A stretch of DNA of 64,000 bases, from IMG/VR virus record IMGVR_UViG_3300046777_002658, positions 1 through 64,000 of that record; one strand, written 5' to 3'. How positions within the stretch are numbered: position 1 is the first letter of the stretch; each line of letters begins with the position of its first letter. Source of the stretch: a virus. This document shows, piece by piece, positions 60,796-64,000 of the stretch. The position numbers were made by a program, and so were the translations under genes. Under the pieces are notes generated by a model. The model was not told where the DNA came from. It saw only the letters and a list, made by a program, of their open reading frames with translations, and searched no databases.

Positions 60796-61902
60796 ATGAT
60801 TGATTATAGCATTGTTTCCCGGCATCCGGTGTTTGGTTTTCCTGATAACCAAGATATTTGGAAACAGACAGATAAGCTGCACACACGTCGTCCTAAATCC
60901 TGGTTACGCTATAAGTGGGTGAAGGATAAAGTTGCTCTAGTTTGTCAAAGGTTAGGGTTGCCAGCGGAAGACGTAATGATTTCTAGACCTCCTAACTACT
61001 TCTTTAGTCCTCACATTGCTTACCTCTACGTGGGTTGGCTTCTTGGAGAAGATGAAGCAGTAAGATTCTACAAACATTATCTGATCACACCAGCAGAGCC
61101 AGAGTACAGAGAGTTTAACAAAGATAGGTCTTTAGCAGCAAGCTCCAGCAATCTAAAAAGATATGCGACACCCGAGATATTAAGCTTAGTACCCAATAGT
61201 TTTGAGGGGATTAGTTTCCAGACTTATGGTACTGCTGAAAAACCTTTTTGGTATGCAGATGATGTAGCAAGAGCTTTAGGTCTTACACATCAAAGAGATA
61301 TGTTGAGGTATTTAGAGGAGGATGAAAAGGGGACGGTTTTAACCCACACCCCTGGGGGACCTCAGCAAAAGACCATCGTGTATGAGCCTGGTCTTTACAC
61401 TTGTATATTAAGAGCTAGAGCAGCTACTACTAAAGGAACTCTAGCCTACAAGTTTAGAAGATGGGTGACTCACGAAGTGTTACCTTCTATAAGGATGTAT
61501 GGTTCTTACAGAAATAACATAAGAAAGAATTACATAGACGTAAACAATTTGTTTGCTAACTCACCTTCTCACCCAAATGCTCTTTTATTACATGATTTAG
61601 CTAGTAAGATACAAGCAGATGACAAGGAGGGGCTGCAGGCTTTGTTTGAACTGGCTAAGAGGTTAATGCCCGGTAATGATGAGTTGTTTGATAGTATGCT
61701 ACCTAAAGTAAGACAAGCAAAAAACCCTACAAGAGTAGGAGAAGCAATAACTTGGGAAGGAAGAACACAGACTATACCAGAATGGGCTAGAGAAATGGGT
61801 ATGACAGACTGTAACCTCAGAATACGAATTAGAAACTGGGGTTTGGAGAGAGCTATGTCAACACCTAAAGAAGAGAGGTTTGACAGAACAAAAGCAAGTT
61901 AA
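60796..61902 (+). CDS. BRO-N domain antirepressor
   Basis: 368 residues. Residues about 140-235 (KPFWYADDVARALGLTHQRD ... YEPGLYTCILRARAATTKGT ... RRWVTHEVLPSIRMYG) form a BRO-N domain, DNA-binding and typical of phage antirepressors. The N-terminal 100 residues (RRPKSWLRYKWVKDKVALVC ... PHIAYLYVGWLLG) resemble a KilA-N-like module. The C-terminal part contains a helix-turn-helix-like TIPEWAREMGMTDCNLRIRI. It may control lytic/lysogenic switching. It has its own terminator. Confidence 0.8.
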   Translation: MIDYSIVSRHPVFGFPDNQDIWKQTDKLHTRRPKSWLRYKWVKDKVALVCQRLGLPAEDVMISRPPNYFFSPHIAYLYVGWLLGEDEAVRFYKHYLITPAEPEYREFNKDRSLAASSSNLKRYATPEILSLVPNSFEGISFQTYGTAEKPFWYADDVARALGLTHQRDMLRYLEEDEKGTVLTHTPGGPQQKTIVYEPGLYTCILRARAATTKGTLAYKFRRWVTHEVLPSIRMYGSYRNNIRKNYIDVNNLFANSPSHPNALLLHDLASKIQADDKEGLQALFELAKRLMPGNDELFDSMLPKVRQAKNPTRVGEAITWEGRTQTIPEWAREMGMTDCNLRIRIRNWGLERAMSTPKEERFDRTKAS

Positions 61903-61927
61903 TAACCGTAACTAACTAATTAAATAA

Positions 61928-61959
61928 CCCCTTGAGTTTTTACTCAAGGGGATTTTTTG
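61928..61959 (+). terminator. Intrinsic terminator of BRO gene
   Basis: CCCCTTGAGT-TTTT-ACTCAAGGGG followed by a T-run; ten pairs. Confidence 0.9.
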
Positions 61960-62003
61960 TTGTTTACAAACGATAGGTACTACAAGCTATAAAGCACCAT
62001 ACT

Positions 62004-62034
62004 CACGACGAACGGTTCGTCGTGGGTATTTTTT
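62004..62034 (+). terminator. GACGAAC-family terminator
   Basis: CACGACGAAC-G-GTTCGTCGTG plus GGTATTTTTT. It lies 45 nt after another terminator with no ORF between, a second gene-less unit. Confidence 0.85.
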
Positions 62035-62042
62035 ATAGTCCG

Positions 62043-62069
62043 ACAGCCGCTTAGACCAAGGAGGTTCGC
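62043..62069 (+). promoter_or_regulatory. ACAGCCGC leader of last gene
   Basis: ACAGCCGCTTAGACC followed by AAGGAGG, a strong Shine-Dalgarno, 5 nt before ATG 62070. Confidence 0.6.
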
Positions 62070-64000
62070 ATGGCTTATCGACAACAACAAACCCTAGTTT
62101 GTTCAGCTAAGGCAGAGGTTCGCCAGAATCAACCCAGCCATAGCGCCGTTGATACAGCCGCGCCTTCTGGTCAAACTAACTGTTCGGGTAACGAAAACAA
62201 TTCTTCAAAGGTTTTAACCATGTCTTATTCCATGTCCGCTTTGTTACTTTCGTTGTCTATTGTCGTTAAAAGCGTAAAGAAGGTCGCTCCTTCTATGTCT
62301 ATGAGAAATAAAGTAGCAAGAGCCTCCAGGAAGGCTCAACAACGTTTGGCACGAGCCAAGCGCCAAGCCAGACAAGTCAAGAATGGCTGGCTGCGCTCCT
62401 CAGCGTATCAGAAGCTGTGTAGAGAGGCTGATCACGCCTCTCGTATCAGCTGCATCACTCCACCCGCCAGTAGTGCTGGTAAAGCTGGTTCATCCAGCAG
62501 ACCTATTGTTAAATACTCCCGCCTATCAGATGGCGAAGGGGTATATGCCTTGACCCCAGCAATCCGAGTGCACAGAACCTTTGTGGCGCCGGTCACACGC
62601 AGGGAACGACACCTTGCAGCTAGAGAGCAGCTTAAGGCTGCGGGACTGCTGCCTAACCAAGCCCCTGCTCTAGGCAAAGCTCTCAAGGAGCAACGTAAGG
62701 CTAAAGCCAAAGTTAAGTCCTTAACCTTTAGTCCCGTCGCACGTCCACGGGATATAGAAAAAGCTGCCCAGCAGCTAGAGAAAGCTGCTGCCAAAGCAGC
62801 AAGGCTTTCTGAAGTGGTTAAGGTTGCTGGGCACGCAGTAAGCAAGAAAAAAGAACAGAGAGAGGAAATCTTTGTTCAGAAAGTTGAGGCAGTAACCGCC
62901 CCTCCAACTCTCTTAAAACTGGCCGCAAGATGCCAACGGCTAAGACAGAGATATTACAAAAGTCAAGACGAGCAAGACTACAAAGTCTGGCAAGAAGCAG
63001 AGGAAGATTATGCCTTTCTCTGCAAGAAAAAAGAACAGAGAGAGGAAATCTTTGTTCAAGAGGTTGTCACTCCAGATGACTTCCTAGCGCAGTTGGAGTT
63101 CTTAAGAACTCAGCTAGACCAAAATATGGCGCCTCCTGTTGTGCCACAAGAGTTTGCTACTGCAGCAGCAGAGATTGTGGATGACTACAAAGCCCAGGCA
63201 GAAGCCACAGGCACAAAGGATATGACCATGCTTATGTCCCTTTCATCCCCCATCAAAAACTCTGCTGGAGAGGATGTACAGGTTATAACCATTACAGGTA
63301 ACTGGAGTGGCAACGAGATTGACCCACAACTAAAAGCAGCCAGTAAAGATGTGATGGTGAACTTAGTGGGCAAGAACAAACTGCAAAAAGCAGAGTTCAC
63401 AAAACGAGGCTTTGTTCTTGTTACACAAGAGTGGTATTGTTTACCACTAGAGCAAAATAAACAACTAATTAAGGAAACACCAGTGAGACCACCAATTGTT
63501 TCCAGAACCAGCTCAAACCCACCAAAGCTGGTTAAAACAGACAGGGCTGATGGTGTTAAGTACCTGCACCTTTACCCTAACAGTGTTACACCCAAAAACA
63601 TTAAGGAACTTCTAGCCGAGCCCAAAGAGCTAGAAGTGCTTGTTAACATTAGCTCTGAACGGCTAATAGTTGAGAACCGGGATAAGTTTGTAGAGTTTCT
63701 CAGAGCTAATGGCTTTGAGAATTACTCTACTCACGCTGACTGGTTAGTCCTGCCAGCAGGTAGAAAGTTTGCAGAAAGAGTAGTTAAAGCTGGGGTTGTT
63801 TTCTCTGAAGAAGAGGAGTCATTTAACAAACTGTGGGTAACAGTTGATGGGGTTGACTTAGTAGAAGCTACCTTAGCTCCTCGCAAACCAACAGAAAATA
63901 TGGATGATATAGAAAATGAAGAGTTGTGGAACCGATTGGGTATAGCAGAAGCTGTACGCCAAGCAGTTGCTACAGCTCTTTCTGATTATCTGTATGCTGA
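62070..64000 (+). CDS. Large basic protein, 3' end outside window
   Basis: The frame is open from ATG 62070 to the window edge (643 codons) with no stop, so the gene is partial. It starts MAYRQQQTLVCSAKAEVRQN. Residues 65-270 are very rich in Lys/Arg/Ala, like a nucleic-acid-binding region. Later parts are globular with mixed alpha/beta (KYLHLYPNSVTPKNIKELLA and similar). A 37-nt sequence is repeated exactly at 62842-62878 and 63022-63058, encoding KKKEQREEIFVQ twice. An ATG at 62220 is an alternative start. The first 750 nt also contain many short stems. No family recognised. Confidence 0.65.
   Translation, partial: MAYRQQQTLVCSAKAEVRQNQPSHSAVDTAAPSGQTNCSGNENNSSKVLTMSYSMSALLLSLSIVVKSVKKVAPSMSMRNKVARASRKAQQRLARAKRQARQVKNGWLRSSAYQKLCREADHASRISCITPPASSAGKAGSSSRPIVKYSRLSDGEGVYALTPAIRVHRTFVAPVTRRERHLAAREQLKAAGLLPNQAPALGKALKEQRKAKAKVKSLTFSPVARPRDIEKAAQQLEKAAAKAARLSEVVKVAGHAVSKKKEQREEIFVQKVEAVTAPPTLLKLAARCQRLRQRYYKSQDEQDYKVWQEAEEDYAFLCKKKEQREEIFVQEVVTPDDFLAQLEFLRTQLDQNMAPPVVPQEFATAAAEIVDDYKAQAEATGTKDMTMLMSLSSPIKNSAGEDVQVITITGNWSGNEIDPQLKAASKDVMVNLVGKNKLQKAEFTKRGFVLVTQEWYCLPLEQNKQLIKETPVRPPIVSRTSSNPPKLVKTDRADGVKYLHLYPNSVTPKNIKELLAEPKELEVLVNISSERLIVENRDKFVEFLRANGFENYSTHADWLVLPAGRKFAERVVKAGVVFSEEEESFNKLWVTVDGVDLVEATLAPRKPTENMDDIENEELWNRLGIAEAVRQAVATALSDYLYA
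62842..63058 (+). repeat. Exact 37-nt direct repeat inside a gene
   Basis: Copies at 62842-62878 and 63022-63058, 180 nt apart and in frame. Exact identity at the DNA level points to recent duplication or conversion rather than selection on the peptide only. Confidence 0.9.

Overview
The window looks like a cyanobacterial contractile-tailed (myovirus-type) prophage or phage-plasmid joined to a short stretch of host-like DNA. Nine copies of the HIP1 octamer GCGATCGC (for example 3292-3299 and 8185-8192), cyanobacterial-type IS200/IS605 genes and a recQ remnant point to a cyanobacterial host. The capsid, neck, sheath, tube, baseplate, portal and terminase genes define the phage part.

Layout. 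1-900: low-complexity DNA and a truncated recQ. 900-3500: an ATPase plus HNH nuclease pair resembling Septu (PtuA/PtuB), then decayed sequence. 3500-10800: many short phage genes, interrupted by one IS200/IS605 element. This part includes an N4-gp49/Sf6-gp66-like gene, an Acb2-like cyclic-nucleotide sponge candidate, a 5-hmdU-kinase-helical-domain/thymine-pyrophosphorylase-like gene and several small genes with non-AUG starts, stops at tryptophan codons or indels. 10800-12240: no intact gene, but six tRNA or tRNA-like elements, most with abnormal anticodon arms.

12240-41345 is the structural region, nearly all on the minus strand. In transcription order it runs: candidate tail-assembly chaperone pair with a possible -1 frameshift, portal, Cys-rich protein, protease/scaffold, major capsid protein, four head/neck-position genes, tail sheath, tube, hub, OB-fold spike-like protein, baseplate genes (gp25-like and gpJ-like), and an intein-containing large terminase at the far end. 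Two plus-strand genes (DUF4926-like and SWIM zinc finger) sit inside it like morons. Divergent from it is an 11.8-kb gene for a 3920-residue protein with two phospholipase-D-type HxK...N half-sites and a DNDGD motif, followed by three probable tail/baseplate genes. A minus-strand group with a PAAR spike-tip protein and a ribbon-helix-helix protein follows.

57.6-64.0 kb has a different architecture. Short plus-strand genes are each enclosed by strong intrinsic terminators, often preceded by a shared ACAGCCGC leader. Three consecutive coding sequences are densely filled with perfect stem-loops, about one per 30 nt, including a candidate pseudoknot. A structured RNA precedes a BRO-type antirepressor gene. 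The last ORF (from 62070) is open at the window edge. The hairpin-tiled coding sequences with their leaders are the most unusual feature. All assignments come from reading the sequence by eye; no database search was run.
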